Part shown: one piece after another, positions 44,170-52,919 of the stretch
How the letters are laid out: each line of letters begins with the position of its first letter
Position numbering within the stretch: the stretch's first letter is position 1
From: Candidatus Obscuribacterales bacterium
Lineage (GTDB): Bacteria; Cyanobacteriota; Vampirovibrionia; Obscuribacterales; Obscuribacteraceae
Direction: 5' to 3'
NCBI GenBank assembly: GCA_019752635.1
Contig: JAIELX010000007.1
Location: 124,001 to 188,000, forward strand
DNA: 64,000 nucleotides
Position numbers and translations under genes: made by a program
Notes under the pieces: generated by a model
What the model saw: the letters and a program-made list of their open reading frames with translations, nothing else
What the model was told of the DNA's origin: nothing
Databases searched by the model: none

Positions 44170-45799
44170 CCTGTTTTTCTCCATCCTTAACCGTATTAGA
44201 TTCCAATGAATCGATGGCTTCTAAAGCATTTTCAAAGCCATCAAAAGAATTAGTCATGTCAATTCTGGCCCCTGTGTCCTCCAGCGTTTTCCGAATATGC
44301 GGCGGGACGCCGACAAATAATACACGGATTCTCCTCGACTCCCATTTTTCGATGGCGCTCTCAAGAGCATACGCACCGGTCTGGTCCATAAAAGGTACAT
44401 TCGAGAATCTCAGAACCACATATTTTGCGCCGGCCAGCCCATCAACAGCTTCTGCCAGATTCTTAGCCTCGCCAAAGAAGAGAGGTCCGTTCAACTCGTA
44501 GGAGTAAGTGCTCTTGCGAATGTGTTCAGGAATGTGCTCGGTTAAGTGACAAAGCTCGTCGAGAGAATCCAGCCCGTTGATCGATGAAGTCTTAGCATCT
44601 GCCAGACTTTTCACAAAGAGAATGGATGCCAGTGCGACGCCCGCTAGCACCGCGATGATCAAATCAACAAAGATGGTCAGTAGCAAAACGACGATCATCA
44701 CTATGGTATCCGACCGCGGTGTACGACGCAGACCGCGAATGACCCGCCAGTCCATTATGTTAAGTCCGACAGTTAAGAGAATCGCCGCCAAAGTCGCCAT
44801 GGGAATGAGCTCTGCAATTTTCCCGAACCATACCAGCACAGCGAGCAAAATAGCGCCATGGAGAGCACCGGAAAGGGCGGTGGTTCCGCCGGACTTGACG
44901 TTGACCATTGAGCGCATCGTTGCGCCTGCACCTGGCAGTCCGCCGAGCAGCCCTGCAACCATGTTTCCAATCCCTTGCCCTAAAAGCTCCCGATCGCTGT
45001 TGTGTCGAGCACCAGTTACTTTATCGAGCACAAGAGAAGTTAGCAACGAGTCAATAGCACCAAGAAACGCAAGCGTAAGTCCGTTCTGAATCACAACATG
45101 AAGGTCTGTTATGCTCAGTCCCGGTAACCGGGGAAGAGGCAAACCCGACGGAATCTCCCCGATTCTCGGAATTTCCAAATGAAGTGCTTGAGCTAGCACG
45201 GTAGCGATTATCAATGCCACCAAACTGGCAGGTATTCGTTTGGACACAAACGGCAGTACATAAATAACGAGAAGGCTGACAGCGGCAACTAGTGCGGCAT
45301 CCCGATTCCAGTCAATATGCGCAGTCAGCAGGCTTTGGAGAGCAGCCAAAACATTGCCGGAGGCTGGCATCCCCAAAAGCGGCGCAAGCTGAATACAAAC
45401 AATGATTACGCCGATACCGGTCATAAAACCGGAGATCACGGGATACGGGACATATCGAATTAACTGACCACACTTAGTAAATCCCATGGCAATTTGAAAA
45501 AGTCCGGCAGCTAAAACGGCTCCGAAAACAAGCTCGGGACGTCCGGTCTGAGCGCTGAAAATGGAGGCCGCTACGACAGTCATGGGACCGGTAGGGCCGG
45601 AACATTGCCCGGGAGTGCCTCCGAAAAGAGCAGCGAAAATTCCAGTGGCAATCGCTCCATATAATCCGGCCGCAGCCCCGAGCCCTGAGGCCACGCCAAA
45701 AGCCAGACACAACGGCAGCGCTACGATTGCTGCCATCAATCCGCCGGTTAAGTCCCCCAGCGGATTTTTCAAAAGTCCTACAAACTGTGGTTTCATCAT
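44162..45799 (-). CDS. SulP-family anion transporter with STAS domain
   Basis: 545 aa. Membrane segments start at about residue 15 (GGLMAAIVALPLCLAFGVASG). FGGTPGQCSGPTGPMTVV is the conserved SulP core motif, and PVISGFMTGIGVII lies in the third span. The C-terminal STAS domain (about 410-530) includes YELNGPLFFGEAKNL and VVLRFSNVPFMDQTGAYALES. Members carry sulfate, bicarbonate or other anions, and in cyanobacteria-like lineages BicA-type bicarbonate uptake is common; the ion cannot be chosen here. The downstream USP gene overlaps it. A paralogue lies at 52.9-54.5 kb. The start ATG 45799 or 45796 has a weak ribosome-binding site. Confidence 0.93.
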   Translation of the reverse strand: MMKPQFVGLLKNPLGDLTGGLMAAIVALPLCLAFGVASGLGAAAGLYGAIATGIFAALFGGTPGQCSGPTGPMTVVAASIFSAQTGRPELVFGAVLAAGLFQIAMGFTKCGQLIRYVPYPVISGFMTGIGVIIVCIQLAPLLGMPASGNVLAALQSLLTAHIDWNRDAALVAAVSLLVIYVLPFVSKRIPASLVALIIATVLAQALHLEIPRIGEIPSGLPLPRLPGLSITDLHVVIQNGLTLAFLGAIDSLLTSLVLDKVTGARHNSDRELLGQGIGNMVAGLLGGLPGAGATMRSMVNVKSGGTTALSGALHGAILLAVLVWFGKIAELIPMATLAAILLTVGLNIMDWRVIRGLRRTPRSDTIVMIVVLLLTIFVDLIIAVLAGVALASILFVKSLADAKTSSINGLDSLDELCHLTEHIPEHIRKSTYSYELNGPLFFGEAKNLAEAVDGLAGAKYVVLRFSNVPFMDQTGAYALESAIEKWESRRIRVLFVGVPPHIRKTLEDTGARIDMTNSFDGFENALEAIDSLESNTVKDGEKQDG

Positions 45800-46128
45800 A
45801 ATTTTGCGATGTCCTGCGCGAAGCGGACCGAGATGCGATTCGCGAACTCAATCTGCATCGTCATTTACTTCGCAAACCCACGAGAGATTTTCATACAACT
45901 ATATCGTAATGCACAAAATCTCCTTGCGAAGCAATCCGCTTTCCAAGCGAATAATGAAAGGCATTTGCAAGCTTGGCAGGGCATACTATGCAAGGCTCTG
46001 CTTACGGCTGAGTCCATCACCATCACTATTCGTCTCCTCTACCTCCACCTCTGCCAGATTCGCTCCGGCAGGGGTGCTATTATTTCACTGCCGCTCGGGG
46101 ACCCAATTCGACTTCACGCAGGCAAACC
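45800..46128. other. Divergent intergenic region
   Basis: 329 bp between the SulP gene and the cation exchanger, transcribed away from each other. It should contain both promoters; no consensus box or RNA structure stands out, and no gene is supported. Confidence 0.5.
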
Positions 46129-47133
46129 ATGACCATTTGGCTTCTCTTTGTCGCATGTGCCTCGGTGATTCTCTTCGCGGGCAGTCAATTAAGCCGATAC
46201 GGCGACGTAATCGCTGAAAGAACCGGGCTGGGTGGAAACTGGATTGGTCTGGTGTTACTGGCGACAGTCACGTCCCTTCCTGAGCTAATTACTGGAGTCT
46301 CATCCGTCACTTTGAACGACCTGCCTGATATGGCAGTTAGCGGTACGCTCGGAAGCTGCATGTTCAACATGCTGGTGATTGCATTGCTCGATTTGCTGAC
46401 AAAGCGACCTGTATCAAATATGGTTCATCAAGGGCACATTTTATCGGCCGGGTTTGGCATTGTTCTAATTGGATTGGCGGCAATAGACATAGGGTTTAAC
46501 AAGTACTTGCCTCAAGTCTCGGTTCTTAACTCAATCGGCGTAATTAGCCTTTTGTACATTGCAATTTATCTGTTGGCAATGAGACTGATTTATGCATACG
46601 ACCGTCAACAAATTTTGGACTTTGTCGAAGAGGTTGCCAGCCAAGAAAGCACGGCAAAGATGTCGCTAGTTCGTGCTCTGATTATGTTTTCCCTTAATGC
46701 TCTTTTAATCGTGATCGCAGCCTGTTACTTGCCTGCACTCGGCGAACAAATCGCCAAACTCACCGGTTGGGGTGAAAGTTTCGTCGGCTCATCTTTTATC
46801 GCAATAACGACTTCCTTGCCGGAAATCACAGTATCTGTTGCTGCCGCCCGCATGGGTTCGTTCGACATGGCGGTGGCGAACCTGCTGGGCAGCAACTTGT
46901 TCAACATTGCCATTCTTGCAATCATTGACCTGTGTTATCGAAAGGGACCTCTGCTCCACGCCGTATCGCAAATCAACGCTATTCCTGCATTGACGGCGAT
47001 AATCTGCATGGGAATAGTTGTAATCGGGCTTACATACCGATCAGAGAAGAAGATTCTCTTCCTTGCCGGCGATGCGGCAGCCATTGTAGTAGTCTGTGTG
47101 CTCGCGAATATTCTTCTCTTTATCGCTCACTAG
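46129..47133 (+). CDS. CaCA-family sodium/calcium exchanger
   Basis: 334 aa, with about ten membrane helices in two halves. The two alpha-repeats are intact: VTSLPELITGVSSV in the first half and ITTSLPEITVSVAAARMGSF with NLLGSNLFNIAIL in the second, each with the ion-binding Glu. Length and topology fit YrbG-like exchangers, which swap Ca2+ for Na+ or H+. It belongs to the ion-homeostasis region and is divergent from the SulP gene. The ATG has only a weak ribosome-binding site (CAGGCAAACC). Confidence 0.92.
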   Translation: MTIWLLFVACASVILFAGSQLSRYGDVIAERTGLGGNWIGLVLLATVTSLPELITGVSSVTLNDLPDMAVSGTLGSCMFNMLVIALLDLLTKRPVSNMVHQGHILSAGFGIVLIGLAAIDIGFNKYLPQVSVLNSIGVISLLYIAIYLLAMRLIYAYDRQQILDFVEEVASQESTAKMSLVRALIMFSLNALLIVIAACYLPALGEQIAKLTGWGESFVGSSFIAITTSLPEITVSVAAARMGSFDMAVANLLGSNLFNIAILAIIDLCYRKGPLLHAVSQINAIPALTAIICMGIVVIGLTYRSEKKILFLAGDAAAIVVVCVLANILLFIAH

Positions 47134-47201
47134 TTCAACGAGTCGAGTTTTCCGGAGAATCATTTTCCGCTAGATACATTTCTAACGGTTTTGCTTGCGG
47201 C

Positions 47202-47244
47202 ATTCCGGGAGTTGGACGAAACTGGAAACAAGCAGTCCCGGAAT
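47202..47244. repeat. Inverted repeat between convergent genes
   Basis: ATTCCGGGA and TCCCGGAAT flank a 25-nt loop between the exchanger (+) and the histidine kinase (-). It could act as a weak terminator or be chance; there is no T-run. Confidence 0.3.
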
Positions 47245-47256
47245 CCGGACCTGTAA

Positions 47257-48666
47257 TCACGAACGCTCAGCAGAGCGGCCCTTAAAAAGTACGCGAACGG
47301 AAACCCCGCCTCCAATTAAGGGCTCCTCAATCGACACAGAAGCCTCATGCGCAAGAGCAATATCTCGCACGATTGCCAGACCTAACCCGCTGCCCGACTC
47401 TCGAACACCTGTTCCGCGATAAAATCTCTCAAACACGTGCTCCCGCTCAGCGACCGGAATGCCGGGACCATTGTCGACAACTCTAAGTTCAACCGCATCA
47501 CCGGCATGGATACTAACGGAAACCTTTCCCGAGTTTGGTGCGTACACTACGGCATTCTCCACCAGGTTCGCGGCCAGTTCCCGAAGGTTATCCATGTCGC
47601 CTTTGATAATGGCCGGTCCATCCGAGCCGGCAAAACTCAAAGAGATATTTTTTCTGGCTGCTAACGCTGTGAAAGCGGCTGTCACTTCCGAGGCCAAATC
47701 ATTCAGATCGAACTCCTGCTGCGAGAAGAATCTATTGGCTGGCTCAGCCTTCGCAAGCGCGAGAAGCTTCTTGGACAGATGCGACATTCGCTCAGTGCTC
47801 AAATCAATTTTATCGAGAATTGAATTCATTTCCTGGTCCGAAGGAAGACGCTTCGCGCAGTAGATGTAAGTGCGCAACGCAGCCAGAGGCGTTCGAAACT
47901 GATGAGCGGAGTTAGCAACAAATCGCTTCTGCGATTCAATATCGACTTTCAATCGACTCAATAAATCATTTAACGCTCGCACTAACGGTCGAACCTCAAC
48001 AGGTGCCAAAGTTTCAGATACTTGAGTCAAATCATCGGGCGAACGTTGAGCCAACAATTCAGTAAGTCTCTTTAGCGGATTCAAGCTTCGGGCGACCCCA
48101 AGCCAAACGGCACCGGCACCAAGACAAATGAGAGCTATCTGCGGAATCACGATACTTAGCAGAATTTGCTGCGCAAGCATACTGCGAGAGTTCAACGTTT
48201 CTGCGACCTGAACAAGAACAGTCCGTTCTTCGGGATCGTTTGGAACGGTCACTCGTATTCGCGCTATCCTTATCGGCTTCTGATTGAGGACGCCATAACG
48301 AAGTATTGGTTGCTCCGCCTCTAGATGCAAAGCCGGTCCGGGTATGATAGCATCGCCGGAGATACGAGTACCATCCTCTTGCAAAACCTGGTAATAGACT
48401 TTCTCTTTCTTGTTGTAATGCAAAATCGCCTGTGCCGCCGGTGGCAAGTCCACCCAGATTCCTGATTCCGTGCGGCGCAGTCTAGCGCCGACGGAATCAG
48501 CTGTGTTCACAAGTTCACGATCATAAGCCTCGTTGGCAAAGTTCACAGCCAAATTGTAAGCCACAGTTGCAGAAACAGCTTCCAGCCCCAGCAGCGGAAG
48601 CAGCAGAGAAAGCATCAACTGCCAGCGAATTGATTCCTTAGCCAAGTTTTTCAAGTCGATAGCCAA
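47257..48666 (-). CDS. Two-component sensor histidine kinase
   Basis: 469 aa. The membrane topology is TM1 (about 14-40), a periplasmic sensor of about 130 residues, TM2 (about 165-190) and a HAMP linker (SLNPLKRLTELL). The H box NSAHQFRTPLAALR carries the phospho-His. The ATPase domain has NLVENAVVY (N), VDNGPGIP (G1) and GSGLGLAIVRDIA (G2). The sensor resembles QseC/TctE-like 2CSK_N regions. The start appears to be TTG 48666, directly after GAGGGGGC, overlapping the end of the response regulator gene by 29 bp, so the pair is co-translated. Stimulus unknown. Confidence 0.93.
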   Translation of the reverse strand: MAIDLKNLAKESIRWQLMLSLLLPLLGLEAVSATVAYNLAVNFANEAYDRELVNTADSVGARLRRTESGIWVDLPPAAQAILHYNKKEKVYYQVLQEDGTRISGDAIIPGPALHLEAEQPILRYGVLNQKPIRIARIRVTVPNDPEERTVLVQVAETLNSRSMLAQQILLSIVIPQIALICLGAGAVWLGVARSLNPLKRLTELLAQRSPDDLTQVSETLAPVEVRPLVRALNDLLSRLKVDIESQKRFVANSAHQFRTPLAALRTYIYCAKRLPSDQEMNSILDKIDLSTERMSHLSKKLLALAKAEPANRFFSQQEFDLNDLASEVTAAFTALAARKNISLSFAGSDGPAIIKGDMDNLRELAANLVENAVVYAPNSGKVSVSIHAGDAVELRVVDNGPGIPVAEREHVFERFYRGTGVRESGSGLGLAIVRDIALAHEASVSIEEPLIGGGVSVRVLFKGRSAERS

Positions 48667-49306
48667 GCCCCCTCGACGAGCGAATCGTCAATCTGTGCTC
48701 TTCGAGCTTCTTACGCAAGCGGTGGATAGAAATTACTACGGCGTTCTCGGTCAAATCGGAATCAAGTGTGCACAGGGCATCCATAACCTGGTCTTTCGTC
48801 ACCGCTCGTCCCAATCGCTGCAAAAAAATCTCAAGCACAGCCAGCTCTCGGGCAGACAACTCAAGTCTTTGCCGATCGGCTTCAGCAATTCTCGAAACGG
48901 TATCAAACCGCAACGGTCCAAAGTTTACTTCTGTACGATTCGACCAGGCATCCTTTCGCAGTAAGGCTCTAATACGCGCTTCCAATTCCGGTAGTTCAAA
49001 CGGCTTCGAGATGTAGTCGTTGGCTCCCAGATCCAAACCCTGGACCCTGTCTTCAAGACAATCGCGAGCCGTCAGAATCATAACGGGCAAAAATTGTTCC
49101 CTGCGCCGCAAGCGCTTCAAAACCTCGAGTCCATCCATGTCGGGCAACCCCAGGTCGAGAATGAGCAGATCGTACGTACCGCCAAGGAGCGCCGCATCAG
49201 CATCAAGACCGCAACCGACAAGCTCAACAACATAGCCATTGGACCGGAGGATCAACAGCAGTCCGTCAGCAAGCATTTGATCATCTTCTGCTATCAGGAT
49301 TTTCAT
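48638..49306 (-). CDS. OmpR-family response regulator (partner of the adjacent kinase)
   Basis: 222 aa. The receiver has E7/D8/D9, phospho-acceptor D51 (LLILDLGLPDMDG), T in ILTARD and K in YISKPFELPELEAR. The winged helix includes LSARELAVLEIFLQRLGRAV and SSRGLGYRLEKLG. It resembles QseB/PmrA-type regulators. Transcribed first in the pair, with the kinase gene overlapping its end. It is divergent from the trehalose-phosphate synthase gene (about 100-bp gap), which makes that gene a plausible target (inference). Confidence 0.94.
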   Translation of the reverse strand: MKILIAEDDQMLADGLLLILRSNGYVVELVGCGLDADAALLGGTYDLLILDLGLPDMDGLEVLKRLRRREQFLPVMILTARDCLEDRVQGLDLGANDYISKPFELPELEARIRALLRKDAWSNRTEVNFGPLRFDTVSRIAEADRQRLELSARELAVLEIFLQRLGRAVTKDQVMDALCTLDSDLTENAVVISIHRLRKKLEEHRLTIRSSRGLGYRLEKLG

Positions 49307-49408
49307 TTGCGTTTCACCTAGTAGCGACAGAAATGCTCGCGAAATATTCGCTGCTTACACTTAAATTGTAGTCCATACGATGCAACCGAATTCTTGCAAG
49401 GAAGTTTA

Positions 49409-50818
49409 ATGAACATCTTGTCCTACAGAGGTCCAATCGGCCCGGGCGGGGTGTCCGGCAGTCTTTCCCATATGTTCGACCGCCATGCCAAGTCCAACGA
49501 CACCTGGTGGTACATGGCCGGTCAGAGCATGGTCGCGCAGCGCAAAACAGCGTTGGCGCCCGAAACCATCTGTCGGATTCCCGATTCGATAGTCAGTGGT
49601 CACTACCGCTATTGTAATAACTTTCTCTGGCCAGTGTTACATGACATGCCGAAACACGCACAGTTCGATCTGTCTGACAAAGCTTCTTACGCAGAACTAA
49701 ATTTGGCCATTTCATGCAATACGGTCGCGGCCGCGTCTAACTCGTCGCGCGGACAGTACTTCGTGCACGACTACCAGTTAGCTCTTCTACCAGAATACCT
49801 GTCGGCGTTCTGCCCCGCGAACGCCACAATGTTTTGGCACATTCCCTGGCCGGAGGAGGTCGAGGATCGCTATGTGCCTCACATCAAAGAACTGGCTAGC
49901 AGTTTGCTGAATGCGTCGCAAATCGGTTTCCACACTGCGGAGTATGCGTCCAATTTCAGGCGATTCGTAACGAGTAACTTCTTCGATTGCTCGGTCGAAG
50001 AAGGAAAGGGAGCTTTACGCATCGTAAGGAAGCAAGAACAAAGCGGTTTGACTCGAGCAACCGCCCTCTTAGTGCATCCCCTTGGAATAGACTTTGACAG
50101 ATGGACTCAGTTGAGCAACGAAAGCGGTGAGAATGGCCTGCCGGACAGTTTCAATTCGAACTCAACATTCATATTATCGGTAGATCGCGCGGATTACACA
50201 AAGGGAATTATCGAGCGACTAAAAGCTATTGATTTGTTCTTCGAGAAGAATGCGCAGTGGCTAACCAAAGTGCAATTCCTTCAGGTGACTCAGCGCAGCA
50301 GGACAGGGCTACCCGCATTCGATTCCTACTGGAGCGAGTGTACGACATTAGCCGCGCAAATAAACAACCGCTGGCGCAACGATGAATGGGCTCCGATTGT
50401 CTGGTTGACAGAACCGCTCGATATGCCAACGTTGGCCAGACTGTACAGAAGTGCAACGGCACTTTGTGTTAGCTCTGTTCGAGATGGTCTAAACCTGACT
50501 GCCAAGGAATTCATTGCCTGTTCCGGAGCGGACAGCAAAGTCATCTTATTGTCGTCTCACGCAGGCGTGTGGGACGAGCTTCAGCGTTACGTACTAACAT
50601 TGGCGCCTTCCTCTCCGCTCCAAGTATCAGAACAGTTTCTTGCAGCGTTGAACATGAGTTGTGATGACCGCAAAGAGAACTTCCAGAGGATGCGAAAAAT
50701 CATATCAGAAAATAGCACGTCGTCATGGTGGCAGTCCATGAATCGCGCACCAGCCACGTCATACCCTGAAGGATTTTCAGCACGCAGAAAAGGCGAAAAG
50801 AGACTGCTGCCAATCTAA
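49409..50818 (+). CDS. otsA: Trehalose-6-phosphate synthase family (GT20) glycosyltransferase
   Basis: 469 aa from ATG 49409 (AAGGAAG upstream) rather than the TTG at 49394. It makes trehalose-6-phosphate from UDP-glucose and glucose-6-phosphate, or glucosylglycerol-phosphate if it is the GgpS type. Key motifs: HDYQLALLPEYL, MFWHIPWPEE, SVDRADYTKGIIERLKA (donor Arg and Lys), SSVRDGLNLTAKEFIA (Asp/Glu). The N-terminal glycine loop reads SYRGPIGPGGVSGSL instead of the usual NRLPV, which is why the substrate is left open. The product is an osmolyte precursor; no phosphatase gene is adjacent. Stop at 50818, followed after 48 bp by the wHTH gene. Confidence 0.88.
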   Translation: MNILSYRGPIGPGGVSGSLSHMFDRHAKSNDTWWYMAGQSMVAQRKTALAPETICRIPDSIVSGHYRYCNNFLWPVLHDMPKHAQFDLSDKASYAELNLAISCNTVAAASNSSRGQYFVHDYQLALLPEYLSAFCPANATMFWHIPWPEEVEDRYVPHIKELASSLLNASQIGFHTAEYASNFRRFVTSNFFDCSVEEGKGALRIVRKQEQSGLTRATALLVHPLGIDFDRWTQLSNESGENGLPDSFNSNSTFILSVDRADYTKGIIERLKAIDLFFEKNAQWLTKVQFLQVTQRSRTGLPAFDSYWSECTTLAAQINNRWRNDEWAPIVWLTEPLDMPTLARLYRSATALCVSSVRDGLNLTAKEFIACSGADSKVILLSSHAGVWDELQRYVLTLAPSSPLQVSEQFLAALNMSCDDRKENFQRMRKIISENSTSSWWQSMNRAPATSYPEGFSARRKGEKRLLPI

Positions 50819-50866
50819 TTCTTACACGGAAGCCGGAGCAGACGATATGTTTGCGGGGAGGCCATC

Positions 50867-51241
50867 ATTAATGCCATTTCAACAGAGGTAAAAGAATTTC
50901 TCCGAAAGTACATTCGATCAGTTTGGGAGCTGGAACTCTTATTCTTTCTCCGGTCGGCGAAGGCGGAGTTAACCCCGGACGCCCTCGGCAAGAGCCTGTA
51001 CATGATCCCCTCAGCAATTCGGCCAACGCTAGACAGATTCGTTGCCAGCGGGCTACTCACGTATAACTCGCAAGGCAACGGGACATATCTCTACAGTCCC
51101 TCCAGTCCCGAACTTGAGGATGCTGTGCGTCAGTGCTACCAGTCATATAGCACTCGACGCATGACCATTATTGAAGTGATATTCTCGGCGCCGATTCAAC
51201 ATCTTGCTGATGCTTTCAAGCTCAAACACGGGGACGACTAG
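50867..51241 (+). CDS. Winged-helix regulator with probable ATT start codon
   Basis: 124 aa. The conserved family pattern (SVWELELLFFLRSAKAELTP, PSAIRPTLDRFVASGLLTY, YSTRRMTIIEVIFSAPIQ, HLADAFKLK) spans well upstream of the first ATG at 51002. The frame is open back to the tps stop at 50816, but contains no in-frame ATG, GTG or TTG before 51002. GGGGAGG at 50855-50861 is followed 5 nt later by ATT (50867), the only well-placed initiation codon. Similar small wHTH proteins occur upstream of DUF5985 genes in other bacteria. Next gene 2 bp downstream. Confidence 0.75.
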   Translation: MNAISTEVKEFLRKYIRSVWELELLFFLRSAKAELTPDALGKSLYMIPSAIRPTLDRFVASGLLTYNSQGNGTYLYSPSSPELEDAVRQCYQSYSTRRMTIIEVIFSAPIQHLADAFKLKHGDD

Positions 51242-51243
51242 AA

Positions 51244-51501
51244 ATGGGAACAGTCATTTACGCCCTCTGCGCTATAGCCAGCATTGTCTGTTTCGGGCTT
51301 CTCTTTCGAAGTGCCGTAGCGAGCAAACAGAGACTCATTTTCTGGACCGCTTTTTGCTTTTTCCTTTTGTCGATTCAGAACATCATTCTTTTCATCGATC
51401 TGACAGTGATCTCACAAACTGACCTGTCGATATGGCGCACCAGCGCCGGCTTCGTCGGATGTTCCGGATTACTGTTTGCTCTGCTTTGGGAAAGTCGATA
51501 A
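51244..51501 (+). CDS. DUF5985-family membrane protein 1
   Basis: 85 aa with three predicted membrane helices (VIYALCAIASIVCFGLLF, LIFWTAFCFFLLSIQNIILF, TSAGFVGCSGLLFALLW). The layout, with a conserved-looking WTAFCFF and QNI(I)LF, is that of DUF5985. Function unknown in the family. It begins 2 bp after the wHTH gene and its TAA overlaps the next ATG by one base (TAATG), so translation is coupled. Confidence 0.78.
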   Translation: MGTVIYALCAIASIVCFGLLFRSAVASKQRLIFWTAFCFFLLSIQNIILFIDLTVISQTDLSIWRTSAGFVGCSGLLFALLWESR

Positions 51502-51773
51502 TGCACAACGAATTGATCATTTCGTTTCTCTGTGGCGGAACCAGTATCGCGGCCGTCGGTATTGCCTTGTTCTTCTATCGCTGTTGGAAAGAGACAAAAG
51601 ATCGCCTGTTTCCCTTTCTTGCAGCAGCATTTTTTGTAATCGGAGCCAGTCAGTGGCTGGCAGTATTTGCCAGCGATACAGCCCAAGCGCCTGCGCTCTA
51701 CTGGATAAGGCTTTTTGCCTTCATCCTGATAATTATCGCGGTAATTGAAAAGAACCTTCAGAAAAAATCTTGA
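51501..51773 (+). CDS. DUF5985-family membrane protein 2
   Basis: 90 aa, ATG overlapping the previous stop (TAATG). Three membrane helices: IISFLCGGTSIAAVGIALFF, FPFLAAAFFVIGASQWLAVF, LYWIRLFAFILIIIAVIEK. It has the same size and topology as the preceding gene, a divergent tandem paralogue often found with it. It precedes the histidine-kinase-like gene by 22 bp. Confidence 0.75.
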   Translation: MHNELIISFLCGGTSIAAVGIALFFYRCWKETKDRLFPFLAAAFFVIGASQWLAVFASDTAQAPALYWIRLFAFILIIIAVIEKNLQKKS

Positions 51774-51795
51774 GGCGTGAAAGAGACAAAGTAAC

Positions 51796-52830
51796 ATGCG
51801 AAGAGAAACGCTAAAGAGACAATATGAATCGTCTGTACTTACGGCGGCATTAGTTTCATCGATAGCCGGAGCCGCACTCGGTTACGTGCTGCTCGCAGGT
51901 TATGCGACACAAAGTATTGAAACGCCGCTGCAAAGAGTAATCATTGCCATCTTTCCCCATGCCATCTCAGTGCTACTAATTTTCCTGTTGATTAAACGCG
52001 GAATAACACGTCTGAGCGCAAAATTGGAAAGTGCCCAAACCCAGCTGCTAGCCAGCACGCATACGCAGAACTTGCTTCATCTGCTACCAGCGGAACTAAA
52101 TCCGCTGTCCATCGCATACAGCGATCTGAGAGAAAGAGTTAGCCTGGAAATACTGGAACAACAGCGGCAGATGGACAATATGTCAAACCAATTACGCGGA
52201 CCACTGACGGCAATAAAAGCCTATGCAACGCACGCGCTGCAATCGCAAGATTCCGATACGGTCAAGAAAGCAATTTGCCAACTCGATGGTTGTGTTGACA
52301 AAGTATTGCGGACATTCGATCAGATCACTGCGCTCAACAGAGCAAGCCGCGTTTATGAAAGCTCGCCCGTTGATCTGAACTTTGTGATTTCAGATGCAAT
52401 AGCAGAATTCGTCGAGATAGCGGTAAAGAACGACATAGAGCTCGTTCACGAACTCTCTCCTGAGCCAGCCATCGTATATGGAGACTGGCGAAGTCTTCAC
52501 GCGTTGGTAAGTAACCTTATAGAAAACTCGTTAAACGCAACGACAGTCGGAGGTCTCATTACAATACGAGTTCGTATGGATGACAGCATTATTCTAAGTG
52601 TCACAGATACTGGCAGCGGCATTCCCGAGCGTGAACGTGAAAGCGTGTTTCAAACCTTTCACAGGATCGATGGTTCAAACAGTCAGGGAAGTGGACTCGG
52701 AATGGCAATCGTGAAGAAAGTAGCCGCATCACACGGCGTCGCCCTCTCTATTAAAGATGGCCTCAACAGTCGCGGGACAGCAGTTCTGGCCAAATTCCCC
52801 AAGAATGTTGGTCTGCCGGGCACGAACTAA
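51796..52830 (+). CDS. Histidine-kinase-like protein lacking the phospho-accepting His
   Basis: 344 aa. Two membrane helices occur within the first 70 residues with only a short loop between them, so sensing is probably via the membrane or the DUF5985 partners. The dimerisation helix reads MDNMSNQLRGPLTAIKAY: Asn131 stands where the phosphorylated His of SHELRTPL belongs. The ATP-binding domain looks complete (NLIENSLNAT, VTDTGSGIPERE, GSGLGMAIVKKVAA). Autophosphorylation by the usual route is not expected; it may act as a conformational switch or phosphatase. Last gene of the wHTH-DUF5985-DUF5985 run. A single aac codon causes the change, at 52189-52191 or nearby. Confidence 0.85.
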   Translation: MRRETLKRQYESSVLTAALVSSIAGAALGYVLLAGYATQSIETPLQRVIIAIFPHAISVLLIFLLIKRGITRLSAKLESAQTQLLASTHTQNLLHLLPAELNPLSIAYSDLRERVSLEILEQQRQMDNMSNQLRGPLTAIKAYATHALQSQDSDTVKKAICQLDGCVDKVLRTFDQITALNRASRVYESSPVDLNFVISDAIAEFVEIAVKNDIELVHELSPEPAIVYGDWRSLHALVSNLIENSLNATTVGGLITIRVRMDDSIILSVTDTGSGIPERERESVFQTFHRIDGSNSQGSGLGMAIVKKVAASHGVALSIKDGLNSRGTAVLAKFPKNVGLPGTN

Positions 52831-52919
52831 GACATCAAATACGCACGTGAGCCAGTTCGCTTCCTCAATTTAATTTTAGGCACGCACTATCAAAACAATC
52901 GACAACGAAAACCGGATAG

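Noticed and set aside
47202..47244. Inverted repeat as a strong terminator
   Set aside because: Loop of 25 nt and no T-run; listed only as a low-confidence repeat.
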